In this document: positions 46,022 through 57,210 of the stretch, one piece after another
Layout: every line of letters starts with the position of its first letter
Numbering within the stretch: position 1 is the first letter of the stretch
Source: Ustulina deusta
Lineage: Eukaryota > Ascomycota > Sordariomycetes > Xylariales > Xylariaceae
Direction of reading: 5' to 3'
Length of the DNA: 64,000 nucleotides
Assembly: GCA_023159155.1 (NCBI GenBank)
Contig: JAJNNX010000035.1
Span: 434,001 to 498,000 of the forward strand
Position numbers and translations under genes: made by a program
Notes under the pieces: generated by a model
The model's database searches: none
Told to the model about the DNA's origin: nothing
The model's input: the letters and a program-made list of their open reading frames with translations, nothing else

Positions 46022-48748
46022 TCTTGGTGCGGTTGCTTGGCCAAGCTCTCGTGCTCTCACGCTGGCTTACTGTAGCTATGCGACCCGTCGTTGTTCGATT
46101 CACCTTCCGGTTCTTTCCCTCCAGTCGCTCCCTGGCTAGAACCCAAGCCGGCGTGATCTTACACGTAATCTACACGTAACCCCGTATACATCCGGTATCA
46201 AAGTCTCTACTTGGTCCTCGGGTGTTTGATAGGCTTCAGGGAAGGGCTGTGGTATATGAGACCCGCAGGGTTTTAATGGCCGTGGGAGACACTCGTGTAT
46301 ACTGAGGTGAAATTGGTTTCTTTCTCTCTGGTTCTCCGATTCCTGAAACGCTTGTCGAAAATCCGAGGCCCGGCTGCAGATTTGATAAAAGAAAAAAGCG
46401 AAGAAAGAACCTCTCTACTGTACAACCTAAACTACACTGTTGTACTTCCACTTCCACACCTTCAACAAGGGGGAGTTCTTAGGCAAGACCCTGTTGCATC
46501 CACTGCCGCGGTAACCATAAGAATCCTGCCCCCTTCCCAAGGAGAAGGGAAGAAAAAAAAAAAAAGGCCCGGAGGCGGTGTCGAAAGAGGCGGCTCTCCC
46601 CCTTCCTCTGTCCAGGGGTTCCAATTAAAGATAGATTTTAAATATTCTCGTTATCAGGGCATCTTCTCTTGTAGATACCAACCACAGGTGGTACCTGGAT
46701 AATGTAGATACCTGCGTATAGGTGCTTAGTTTAGACAATTGTTCAGGCATGCAACACGAGTCTCAACTATCGTATGACCAACGGAAAATCTATACCGTAC
46801 ATACAGCATACCTAAATTGGTACATATTGTAGTGTATTATTTGACATGCTAGCTACAGATGTAACTATTACCTACCTGTATCTCATATTTTCACCCCTTG
46901 CCGCTATCCACTAGTCCGTCCCTGCTTACCTTTTCCCGCCATCGCGAGCTACGTACCAATCCGCTCTTTGCACACCCATCACCCGATTGCCGACACTAGG
47001 TAGGTAGTGTAGGTACCTACAGCACTATAATAGACAGTAACCTTTAGTAAATGAACAGCACAAAGACACACTATAGTATACAATGTCCTGAAACCAGTCA
47101 ATAGTTCCCAGCTATGCTCTTATACTGTAGTATACAGCGGTGTACTCAGCATAGCACCTAGTAGTTAGTAGTTAGGTAGTTTGACTTATCGTATACTTGC
47201 TTGTCCCTTATTTGTTAGATATGACTGTACCTAATAGCGAGTTGTAGTGTACTCAGTCAGTACCAGCCAGTGGTGCGAAGTCACCTAACCCGATGAGGCT
47301 AGATATGAACTCCAGTGTGCCTCGTAGGTACCGCTAGCAACCAAGTACCGGTATCGGCACTGTAAGTATTCTACACTAGGTAGGTACCTCCACGTAACAA
47401 ACTTGCAAGATCTAGATAGGGGTTGGATCCATGGGTAAAATGGACCCGAGGGTTGAAAACTGCCCGGAGAACCGCCTATCCTTGTCCCTTCTGTGCGCCA
47501 CGGTTGAAGCACTCCAGCCTCTTCGTCCCCCCTTTTTGGGGGACGTCCTCCTGAGAATGATCCAGGTACTGTCAGTCTACATACTACACTGCAAGTCGTG
47601 GCAGGGACAGGTCGGTTCGCGCCACGTTCTCCGTCCTCTCGGGGATTTTTCTGTCTCTATTCAAAAGCTTCGCCTGGTGTACCTAGGTAGTCTTCGGATA
47701 CTCAGCCTAAGACTACAGACCTAGACCTATACTAGATAGTCGGTGTTGTACTGTATATAGACAGACTACCAAGGTATATCCGTATGAGGGCATGCTTACC
47801 ACCCCCGTCTCCTCTCAACTATTCCAGGATACAAGATGCTGCGGTGATACTTCGGGTATATAGTGCACGGATTATCATCGATTGGTTGGGGTTCTAGTGT
47901 ACTTGGCATATGCGGGTAAGGATACGCATATCATCGAACCGACCACCGTCCATCCATGACCTCTGTCGTCGTTCTGCGCTCTTTGCAGCATGGGGAGGTA
48001 GGATTGTTCGACGCCCGAAACCAGCCCCCCAGACACTTTACACGTGTGTTGGTATCCCAATTCGTGCAGCGCGTACATCTTGGCAAAGGAACCCGGAGCA
48101 CGTGGGTTTACTGACTTGACGTATGCTGTGGCTGGATACGAGGTACCACGACAAGAGAGACATATGTGTGTACATGAATGATGGATCGATGCGACTGCTC
48201 CGGTCGAAGTGGGGGGTGAATTACTTACACCGACCCGAGGCTTCCTGCTTCCTGCTTCCTGCTTCCCGCTTCCCGCTTCCCGCTTCCTAATCCAGGGGTG
48301 CTACGCTGCTCTGTCGGTAAGCGTCGAAAAAGGGATCCTGCAGGCTTGGAGCTGCATGTTTCGATCGCAATCGGGTCGGCTGGTGGTGGCCGTGGCAGGG
48401 CAAGGACAGCTTCTCGACAGCCACTCAACGGCTAGCCCATCAAACATGACTTGTTTCACTGTATTTTGCTGCCACATCTTAGTGTCCAGCCTCCTGGATC
48501 TCTAGGATTCACAACGGATTATGAGGTGTGTCTCCGCGTGCCGCCGCCTTCGTAGGTTGTCGCACCATCTACCTACGAATAAGTGCCCTTTCGTTTTGCG
48601 CGTCATCAATATCACCAAGTTTCCCTTGCATTGGCTGTGGGGGATCGGGGTTAATCGCAGGGGATTCATTACGGCCTTCGACGAGATAGTTGGAACAGAA
48701 GTCTCAGAGATCAAGCACTAAATAATTTCCCCCCCTCTCCTCATCTCT
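46022..48748. other. 2.7 kb intergenic with repeats
   Basis: Between the MIT gene start and the esterase stop. Holds TAGGTA-rich tracts (46995-47020, 47371-47391), an A13 run near 46554 and the heptamer array at 48241-48289. Plus frames at 46295-46702 and 47431-47724 do not resemble proteins. Confidence 0.55.
48241..48289. repeat. Heptamer minisatellite
   Basis: Seven head-to-tail units: three CTTCCTG, three CTTCCCG and one CTTCCTA. The block order of the variant suggests slippage expansion. It lies in intergenic DNA downstream of the SGNH esterase gene. Confidence 0.9.
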
Positions 48749-50025
48749 TCATTCTTTTTTCGATTGTTGCCGTAAGAACTTCGCCATATCTAGCGCCATG
48801 ATTTGATGAGTGTGCGAAGACCTATGGCATCCGTCAGCCCGGCTTTCATGTACCCAAATCTCCAGTTGAAGAATTAAAACTCACATATGTCCCGAATTAT
48901 ACCAGAAATAGTGATATAGTGGCAGACAGCCATGCAGCTCAGGATGTTCTTGCACATCGGGGTCGGCATAATCTGGACAGTATGACGTCGTGTTTTTGAT
49001 GCCATATTTCCTTGGGTTGTCCAACACGCCGTTCAGAAACTTGTTGGCATCATAAATCATGGACTTCACATCCTTGTTCTCCACAGCAAACATGTTGCTA
49101 TGCTTGGCGAGACTGTCACCCCACCATCCAATCATTGTTTTGTCGGGGAGCGGCGTCTCTGACACGACATTGGCGGCTGTGCGATCGAGGGGTGGCAGAT
49201 TGATGAATAAAAAGCTCTTGTATCCGGTTTCGTACATTGGGCGCACGCTTTGCGTGAATACTGCATCGACCAGCACGTCGTAGAACGCCGGGAACGACAC
49301 GTTACTGAATTTAGACGAGTCGTTGATGTCGTTGATACCGATCCAGAATGCGACAAGCACCTTGGACTTGTCCATTTTCTCTCCAATCACCGGCTCTGCC
49401 CACGTGAGATATTGCTGCGTCTGATTGACGAGTGGGATTGTGAAATCATGGTGCTGGCTGAGATATTCCAGAGACACGTCGGAACCAGCAAAGGCAAAGT
49501 TCCAGAGAGGTATGGTACAGTCTATTTAGGAATTCGGAGTGAGTAATTACCACAGTCGCTGATATCGCGAGACACGTTATAAGGGTGCAAAGGAGATTCC
49601 AATATACCTCCCGGGAGCGTCTCGCCGGGTTCCAAGCCACAGCCAGTCAGATATTCAGCCCAGTTCGGCCCGCCCTCCGCTGTGCCTGTAAAATTCTGTA
49701 CAATCTTATTCGAAAGAAGCGTGCCGGGAGAGAAACCAAACTGTCCTGGCAGGTAGCTGCCGATGAAGGAGAAGTTTGGCAATCCTGCTGTTCCCTGCAC
49801 AAACGTGTAGGAGTCTCCAAATGCAATTCTATGTGATATTTAGTTGTTAGAGCCATTCGAATATACCATGTATGATACTGATCGTTTATTGACTAACAGG
49901 TTTTTTGTGTCATCCCAATCAAAGTGAGGTCCCGAGGTATAATGTCCTCTGACTAAAACGACGCCGCAAAGGAAGCGCATGAACCCTTTTGCAGTCATCG
50001 CCACTGGCCTAATAGCTTTAGCCAT
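48749..50025 (-). CDS. Secreted SGNH/GDSL esterase (CE16 acetylesterase-like)
   Basis: Exons 49898-50025, 49608-49828, 48885-49521 and 48749-48821 give 352 aa. An N-terminal hydrophobic stretch (GFMRFLCGVVLVRG) is probably the signal peptide. Exon 2 begins IAFGDSYTFVQGTAGLPNFS with the nucleophile Ser in GDSY. TGTAEGGPNWAEYLTGCG and WNFAFAGSDVS follow, then VAFWIGINDINDS with the GxND block. The last exon supplies SSHTHQIMALDMAKFL with the C-terminal histidine. These are the four SGNH blocks as found in fungal acetylesterases of CAZy family CE16, which deacetylate xylo-oligosaccharides. The 86-nt intron (49522-49607, donor GTATAT) was chosen because it restores TLPGDCTIPLWNF. Confidence 0.85.
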
Positions 50026-52044
50026 GTGTAGTATGAGCCGTGTCTTACAATCTTGCTCTTAACAGCAATGTAGACTCTACCCTGCCTTAACCCTAGCAAC
50101 AAGATATTTTGCAAACTTGTATTAAGTCTTCCTTGCCCATCTGTGTATATACGTTTTTGCCATACACATATAGAGATCCTAAAGTTTCTATGCATCCTAT
50201 TGGTGGAATTAAAGTCGCATTATAGCGGCATTCGGGGTAAGAAAACCGTCTCGGCCATGCTTAACGATATCGATATCCACGCCCGCCACTAACAAATTGA
50301 GAGTCTCTATTTTATGGAGAGACTATTACAAGCGAGTTTTCTTTTCTCCTCAAGAATATCACGAAGATAATCCGTGATCAATTATTGATGGAGATCGGCA
50401 TTCCTAGGATACTATGGCCAGAGCAGGAATCCGGCTGAAGGCAGCACCGGCTCCGGCGCCGAGAATTATATAAACTGCAGCTTCGATTGTACCGGCTCCC
50501 GTACAGTGGGTTCAATTCTATATGCGAGTGTGTTGTACATGAGTCTCGATGTTCTACACTTTTCCTGCCACGTCGCCCCTACTTCTCACATTATTATGAG
50601 AGGCATGATGTCTATTATGGGTTATCGGAATCTCGACGAGCTGGTAAACTACTCGACAAATGGCGGCAGATGTGAGTCTGCTTGGTCATGGTGTCGAGGC
50701 TCAGTTAATACGTGACATCTTGGAGTTGCATTTCCGGCCACTGAAAGCGCTGACGCAGAGGATGGCAGATGCAACGAAATAGAAATCAAGCGATCTCATG
50801 CGTCAAGTTGGCCGTCCCCTTCCAATGAAGTAAGAACATCATTTTGGCATTTTATCGAAGATAGAGATGCTATTGAAGTGAACAATGTTCTCGGCGTACT
50901 TCCAAAGACATCTTCTGTGGAAAGCAGCATATTCATAATGCCCGTAATAGTTAATATCGATCACGACACCGAAGAGAATAGCTATCAGCAGTCAGCGGCA
51001 CATAAAAGGGCACGAAAGTGAAAAGGGATTCGCTTTGCTACATCACTGATTGGCTCAGTTCTGGCTGAGTCGACTTAGCATCTGCGACGGATCGATGGCA
51101 TGTGAGGACATAAGAGTGGCGTCGCTTGGCAGTACCTACATCTACATAAATTTAGCGAGAGGGCGGCCAATGAGGTGCTTCTTTTGCCGCGATGATGTCC
51201 CAATTGGGATACCCATGCTCAATCATGTAGGTACTATATGCTGGTAGTAGATATTAAACGACGACTAGATAATTCTTCCTTGTTTCGATGCGTTGGATTC
51301 GGCCAAACAGTGTGACTAGCAGAGTCAACCCACTTTCAACCTCGCTGCGGCGTATATATACTTGAAGTTCCTTATCCCATTGCTTCGTGGGGCCTTTTTC
51401 TGGCTGAAATACAATATAATTGATGTCATCATCCAAGCTACGCCAGATCTACGACCACTAAATTTCTAGATCGGCCGTATATTTTTAACGACGAATCTCC
51501 CTACCTAGGTACTTGATGGACGACCCTCTTGCCAACATAATTACATCATCGACTAGCCGCGACCACAAGACAAAAGCGCAAATCGTCGAACTTGGGGTGG
51601 AGCGAAACCAAGTACCATATTTTAATCCCCGAATTGTAATATTCAGTCGCTGATTCGCTCCAAAAGGCCGCTCAAAAATCCTTACCAGATACTTGATCAG
51701 CACAGGAGCGGGCTTCTATTCCCAACGGTTTCCTACATGGCGTCTAGTTGTTTGACGCCGTTGTGAGCGGCACTGACCTTTGCACTCCGTCATTACTTTA
51801 ACGCTGCATTACCTCATGGTGACCAACCACCTTAAAGGACGACAATCATCTAGATGAGACTTTGATTTCCTCGATTACCGTGTCCATTAGGGATTCCTCA
51901 CTCGACCGTGGCCTTGTGAATTAAGGTAACAAGACCATCCGGCCGCAACAAACTAGCTCCAGCCCTACATTATCCGTTATTTTGCCAGGACCGTGACCCG
52001 TCATCCACGGCGTTAATATAGCCTATCCCGGTGTCACTCATACA
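50026..52044. other. 2 kb intergenic with one orphan exon-like ORF
   Basis: AT-rich. Apart from the minus frame at 51254-51448, listed separately, nothing coding is supported. Includes the divergent promoters of the esterase and the carotenoid oxygenase. Confidence 0.5.
51254..51448 (-). pseudogene. Orphan exon-like ORF, gene fragment of unknown family
   Basis: Frame reads IWRSLDDDINYIVFQPEKGP, TKQWDKELQVYIRRSEVESG, LTLLVTLFGRIQRIE and stops at 51254. It is preceded by a good acceptor (GTCGTAG) ending at 51449. No upstream exon or family recognised, and there is no ATG in the frame. The composition is more protein-like than neighbouring frames. Could be a decayed gene's last exon. Confidence 0.25.
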
Positions 52045-53865
52045 ATGGCCATCATGTCTCTTGAAACAGTTGTTGTCGGAGACACAGGGTCCTCTGTGCT
52101 AGATCATGAAGAGCAGGACTTTGAACGAGTGGTGCAGACCTGGTCAGCGAGGAGCTTTGGTGATTGGCCTAATGAAGCAGGAGTCTGTCACTTCATTCAA
52201 ATGACCACCTGAAAGGAATACTAATATTTCTTATAGTTTGAGGGTTTGACCGAGGTACGTGGGCCTGTCAAATTAAAAGTAACAGGGTCCATACCGTCGT
52301 GGGCGGCAGGGACACTCTATCGCACAGGTCCAGGGGGATACACTCTTGAGAACACACCAAAAGGAATGTTCAAAACAACACATTGGTTTGATGGGTTCGC
52401 CCATACACACAAATTCGAGATTATTGCCGATGCCCATGGCCCGGACCGCCCGGTACAAGTTCAGTACAGCTCTCGGCGCCAAGCTGAAGATTACGTCGAC
52501 GCCATCCGAAAGACAGGTCGAGTACCAAACTTAAGCTTCGGTCAACGTCAAGACCCATGTATCGGTATTTTTGGTAAGATTATGAGTGTGTTTAAACGCG
52601 AGGAATGGAGTCCGAAGCCTGCATCAGCGAACATATGTGTCACGGTACATGCCGACCTGCCTGGACTTATATCGGGCTCGGGACAGAAGAGCTTGGGTCA
52701 CAGAGAAGGCGGTAGAGCGCTCTATTTGGCCACTGACACCAGTCGTCTCCAGGAGATTAGTCCCGAGACGTTAGAGCCGATTGGCCTAGCAAGACAACAA
52801 ACGCTCCATCCATTGCTGAAAGGTCCTCTCAGCTCAGCTCACGCGCAAAGAGACCCGGAGACTGGAGACCTCTTCAATTTCAACCTTGATATGGGTTGTT
52901 GCGCAACCTATCGAGTCTTCCGCACCAATTCGGCAAGTGGAATAACCGATATCCTCGCAACCATATCCGCGTTCGATTTAAAGCCAGCCTATATTCACTC
53001 CTTTTTCTTGTCACCATCCTTCGTGATTCTATGTATCCCCTCTTCACACCTTGGATACATGGGCATCTCGGTTCCCTGGAACGGCAATATCATTGACGCT
53101 ATAGAGCCATTTGACCGCTCCAAGATATGTAAATGGTTCGTCGTGGATCGCCGGGGCGGTCGTGGGGTCGTGGCTACATTTGAAAGCCCGGCAGGATTCT
53201 TCTTTCACAGCATTAACTCATTCGAAGATCATGATGAATCCACGGGTGATATCGATATATTCTGTGATGTCATTGAGTACCCCTCAACAGACATCATACG
53301 TGCCTTCGAGATGGATGTGCTGCTGAATACTAAGGATAAAGAGGACGTCTATGTTAAGGACGAGCAGCGGATACGCAATTGTCTCCAAAGAATTGTTAGG
53401 CACAGGTTCCGAGTTTCTGCTCATAAGATAGGCGGGGCCTTTCGAATGGATTCGGAGAAGGTTCTCGAAATCAAGGCGCCGCACGCCGGTGAACTTCCAA
53501 CTATTAACCCGTATTATGCGACAAGGAAGTACCGTTACGTCTACAGCTTAGCGAATCGTGGGTATAGCACTTTGCACGACATGATTGTCAAGACGGATCT
53601 AGCGACACGTCAGACAGTATCATGGCAGGGGCCTAAAGGCCATACACCAGGAGAGGCAATATTTGTGCCCCGCCCAAAGCAGCTCGTGGATGGTGAAGGG
53701 GATGGTGATAAAGACGAAGACGATGGAGTCCTTCTCAGTGTCGTTCTCGATGGATTTGGAAAGACCAGCTACCTTGTCTGTTTAGACGCAAAGACCATGG
53801 AGGAGCTAGGTCGGGCTGTATGCGACTGGGCTATTGGACATGGGTTTCACGGCCTGCATATGTAG
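52045..53865 (+). CDS. Carotenoid/stilbene cleavage oxygenase
   Basis: Exons 52045-52182 and 52237-53865 give 588 aa. The donor is GTCTGT, less usual. The join gives WPNEAGFEGLTEVRGPVKLK, then IPSWAAGTLYRTGPGGY and HWFDGFAHTHKF, hallmarks of the RPE65/carotenoid oxygenase beta-propeller. Four iron-ligand histidines are visible: LSSAHAQRDPETGD, AYIHSFFLSPSF, GFFFHSINSFED and the C-terminal GHGFHG. The enzyme splits a double bond in a carotenoid, apocarotenoid or stilbene with O2. Length matches the torulene-cleaving CarT and the stilbene-cleaving CAO-1 groups about equally; the substrate is not decided. Neighbour: a homogentisate dioxygenase paralogue, convergent. Confidence 0.88.
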
Positions 53866-54285
53866 AAACATATACATACCGCAAAGCTAATATTCTAATA
53901 TTCCAATACTATCAAACTTAAGCGTACTAGACGTCTGCATACATGAGACAGGGGACTGTGTAGGAAGCGTCATCTGCTATACCTATTCGAATATTTGCAA
54001 TAGATCCTTTGCATGCAAACATCACTGCAACGTCACTGCAGCATTAAGGCAGGTATCACCAGATTGAGCTGACCCTCGGGGGCAGTCAGTAAGCCAGCAG
54101 GTTCGGGCACAAAGTTAGCAGATCAGCATCAATAAGTATGAGAAGTGTATTAGGCAATCTTTGAAGTATAGGCAGTTGGTGTTTACTTGAGACTCCGGCG
54201 ATATGCTTATTTCGATTATCAGTACCATCCACCTCATCTCTGTTAGACGACCTCTTCTGAGTTGTTATTCAAAGAACACTAACCG
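53866..54285. other. Intergenic between convergent genes
   Basis: About 420 bases between the oxygenase stop and the homogentisate dioxygenase stop; no gene seen. Confidence 0.6.
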
Positions 54286-55714
54286 CTACAATCTCGAGCT
54301 CTTTTTGCCGTTGAAGTTCTTCATAGAGCTCTGGAATGCCCATTCACTTAGGCAAAGCGGCTGCTCCGTTTCCAACAGTGCGATCATAACACCGTCAGCG
54401 TCGAGTTTGGTAGGCTTCGTCGTATCAATCTTGGTGGCCTGCAGATATTGATGCTCGGGTGATCCATGCGCGGCCATGGAACCGTTTAGGCCGCATCCGA
54501 AGGGGCGAAATTTGTGGCCGCCGTTGAAAGGGAAGTCCGGAGACTGTTCATAGATGATTGGGAAGTAGAACTCCTGCATCACATTCCGGTGGTAGTAGGG
54601 GATCCAAAGTGAGTCCTTGGCCACTTGCCATCGCGGCGGGACGATGGCGAAGTCTAAGACGGCTGTACCAGGAGCTTTGCTATACGATGGTGCTGTGAGA
54701 ACCGTGAATAAGGACGGATCGTGGTGGTCGAAGAGGGTGTTTCCCATCACGCAGAAGCGCGCGAGGTCGTATTTATACGGGTAACAGGTTCCATGCCATG
54801 CAACTACGTCGAAGGGGGTATGGTCCTGGGTGCAGGCCCATAACTGCCCGTTAAGACGAGATATGATCCTCCAGTCCTCGTCGTCGGTAGTCTTGGCGAT
54901 CTGCCCGCCTTCACCATCGTCTATCGTGCTGCCGTCGAAGTAAGCCACGGGGACCTGAAAATCGCGCACGTTGGCTAAACCTGTAGACCCTATCACGCCT
55001 AGAACAGGGAGTTGGAAATGGCCTTCGCAGAGTTCAAATATGTAACCCCGGGCTGGTCGATCATCTATCAATGTGACCCGACAACGAACGCCCCGCGGTA
55101 TTACAGCAATTTCGTTCTGTCGCACTAGGAGTTTCCCAACCTCTGTCTGGATATCTAGTGCCCCAGACTGTGGTACAATCAGTGTCTCGCCGTCGAGAGA
55201 AGAAAAGGCTTCGTTGGCAGGCATGTCCTTTGTGACGCTGAATACCCAGATAGCAACCCCCAACTTTTTCTGAGGATCGCCATTACGTCCTATGAGCTTC
55301 TGCTGTATCCAAGTTGCTCCGTCTTCTACTGGCATATTCGGCCATAGATAAGAATTGGGCGTAATATGAGTTGGAGCGGGCGGGCTTGGACTCTCAGAAG
55401 TCCTGTCGAAAGGCGTGAATTCATCGCACTGCAAGGAAGTGGTTATACGATAGAGCCATGTGTGCATATTTTTCTCACGGTCTGGTGCCACAAAAGATGA
55501 ATTAGAGATTCTTTCTGTTCGAAGTCCGAACGGAGGCTTTTGTGGGCTGTTGATGACAGATGGGGTTGCTCCAGGCACAGCTTCTGATCTATCTACTCTT
55601 TAGTGTCGACCATAAGCGAAAAAACATGGCAAAAATGACCTACTGATGATAGCAATTGAAGCCATGAAGATATGTATATGGGTCCTCGATAGAAAAGTTC
55701 GTGACTGGAGCCAT
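54286..55714 (-). CDS. Homogentisate 1,2-dioxygenase
   Basis: Exons 55644-55714 and 54286-55588 give 457 aa. It starts MAPVTNFSIEDPYTYLHGFN, continues HQSEAVPGATP and NSPQKPPFGLRTERIS, the N-terminal HGO signature. The Fe(II) ligands are in IPYYHRNVMQEF (His and Glu) and GSMAAHGSPEH (His), so the active site is complete. It opens the ring of homogentisate to maleylacetoacetate in tyrosine/phenylalanine degradation. No maleylacetoacetate isomerase or fumarylacetoacetase is adjacent, unlike the classic hmgA-fahA-maiA cluster, which suggests a paralogue with a separate job. Near the C terminus the +1 frame reads ELYEELQRQKELEIVA, so the true end of the protein is uncertain. Confidence 0.88.
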
Positions 55715-57210
55715 CTTCTTGGTCGAATCGCACGTTTCCTTTTCGCTCGTGTTGATGATAGACCACAATACGGCATTCAGTCAGCTATCGCCTCAATCCG
55801 GAGCAGCGGTCAGTCAATCACTTATTATACTCTCTAGTCAGTTATTTAACTATCCGAGAATTAAGTGAGTTATAAAAAGCGATGCTTTTGTATGGCTGTA
55901 CCACAGAAATTAATGCGGAATGCTAAGAATACTCGCCTGACTGTTAACAGGTCTCGTCTACTGGGTATGCTATTAGAATTCTTCAAGCTTGAGAGCCGGT
56001 GGGTTGAGGTGTACTTTCAGAATAGGTACTTGCTGGTCGACCTACGCTTCTTCGGTCATTGAACGAAGTCAAGTTGACTGAATTTGATTAGAGCCGATGC
56101 CATGGGGACGTGTTTTTTTGCGTGAGGGGTTAAGACTAAAAGCCGAGGTCCAGCAGCCTTGCAGCAGCTATTTAGATCGGTACACTGCCCTGAATTTTTT
56201 CAGGGGTTATACATGCTGACCATTTATAAAGGGGGGGTGGGATGCAGGGCATAATTGAGCAAAGTGGCAGGACTATATTGGGGTCGCCGATTGGAAGGGC
56301 CTGAGAACGTTGAACTGTATATAGGTGGTCAAGATGTGTATATAGACCGCTCATACGAAATATGCTAATACGACATGCAGTGCGAAAGGCTCTTGTAAAA
56401 TCACCAATATTAATCATATAACTTGATAGTAGGCAAATAATAAAGGGTAAGTAGGTACAGCACCTCCATATACCTGGCCGTGGCAATTTGGCCATAGGTA
56501 ATTGCACATCTCGCACAAGAATGTGCCTAGAACATGCCATCTGAGCTGAAAATACTGTGTCCTATGATTAGATATCATATAAAGGACCGTGGTGTTTGCA
56601 TTGCCTCAGTAACGCTGGCACGTCCTATGAAAGCGGAGAACCTGCTAATACCACGTGATATTCGGGGGCTGATGAAGGTATTCATCTCTCTTCTTGTGAA
56701 AGGGTTGGTCTTTATGTGAAGCCTCGCCATGCATTCCCCACTATACAAGTATCAGTTAATGATCGTGATGTGTACTTGACCCTCGATAGCCCTAGATGTG
56801 CATCTACGGTAACTGAACATATTGGGTGGGTTCGATGGTGTATGTTGAGCCGCCGTCCCGAGGTAATCATATCAATGATTGCAATATATCGTAAGCAGCA
56901 TACTCGTGACCAACCCTTCCATAGGAGTCCAACAGCATAATAGGATGCTGTTCCTAATGAATCGAATGACTAAGTGAATGAAATCAAAGTGGGGGCTAGA
57001 GTTGTAGATGGTGTGCTGCTTCGCTGCTTGATGAGCCCGTAGTCTGTTGAGTCAGTCTTTAACAAGTGGTTACGGTAAAATAACAATTGGTACATGAATT
57101 CATTTTATTCAATCTAGAAGAAATGTGCCCTTCGATGCGCCGAGGATTCTAGGGTTTACGAATCCCTGACTATATGCAACACCAGTTCCCGATCGCTAAA
57201 TTTACATTTA
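55715..57210. other. 1.5 kb intergenic, no gene seen
   Basis: Short frames at 56534-56719 and 56716-56940 on the plus strand abut, but neither matches a protein I recognise. Presumed promoter of the dioxygenase and 3' region of the transporter. Confidence 0.5.

Noticed and set aside
46022..46060. N-terminal extension of the MIT protein and a similar one for the kinase (36341-36388)
   Set aside because: Both extensions begin at GTG, not ATG; the first in-frame ATGs are at 46021 and 36340.
46295..46702. 135-codon plus-strand frame upstream of the MIT gene
   Set aside because: Contains a Lys run from an A13 tract and no recognisable domain; lies in the promoter region.
49522..49607. 29-33 nt introns in the SGNH gene
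   Set aside because: Shorter GT-AG choices would keep frame but are below workable intron size; the 86-nt GTATAT intron restores the family sequence.
56534..56940. Two abutting plus-strand frames
   Set aside because: No recognisable protein and no splice site joining them convincingly.
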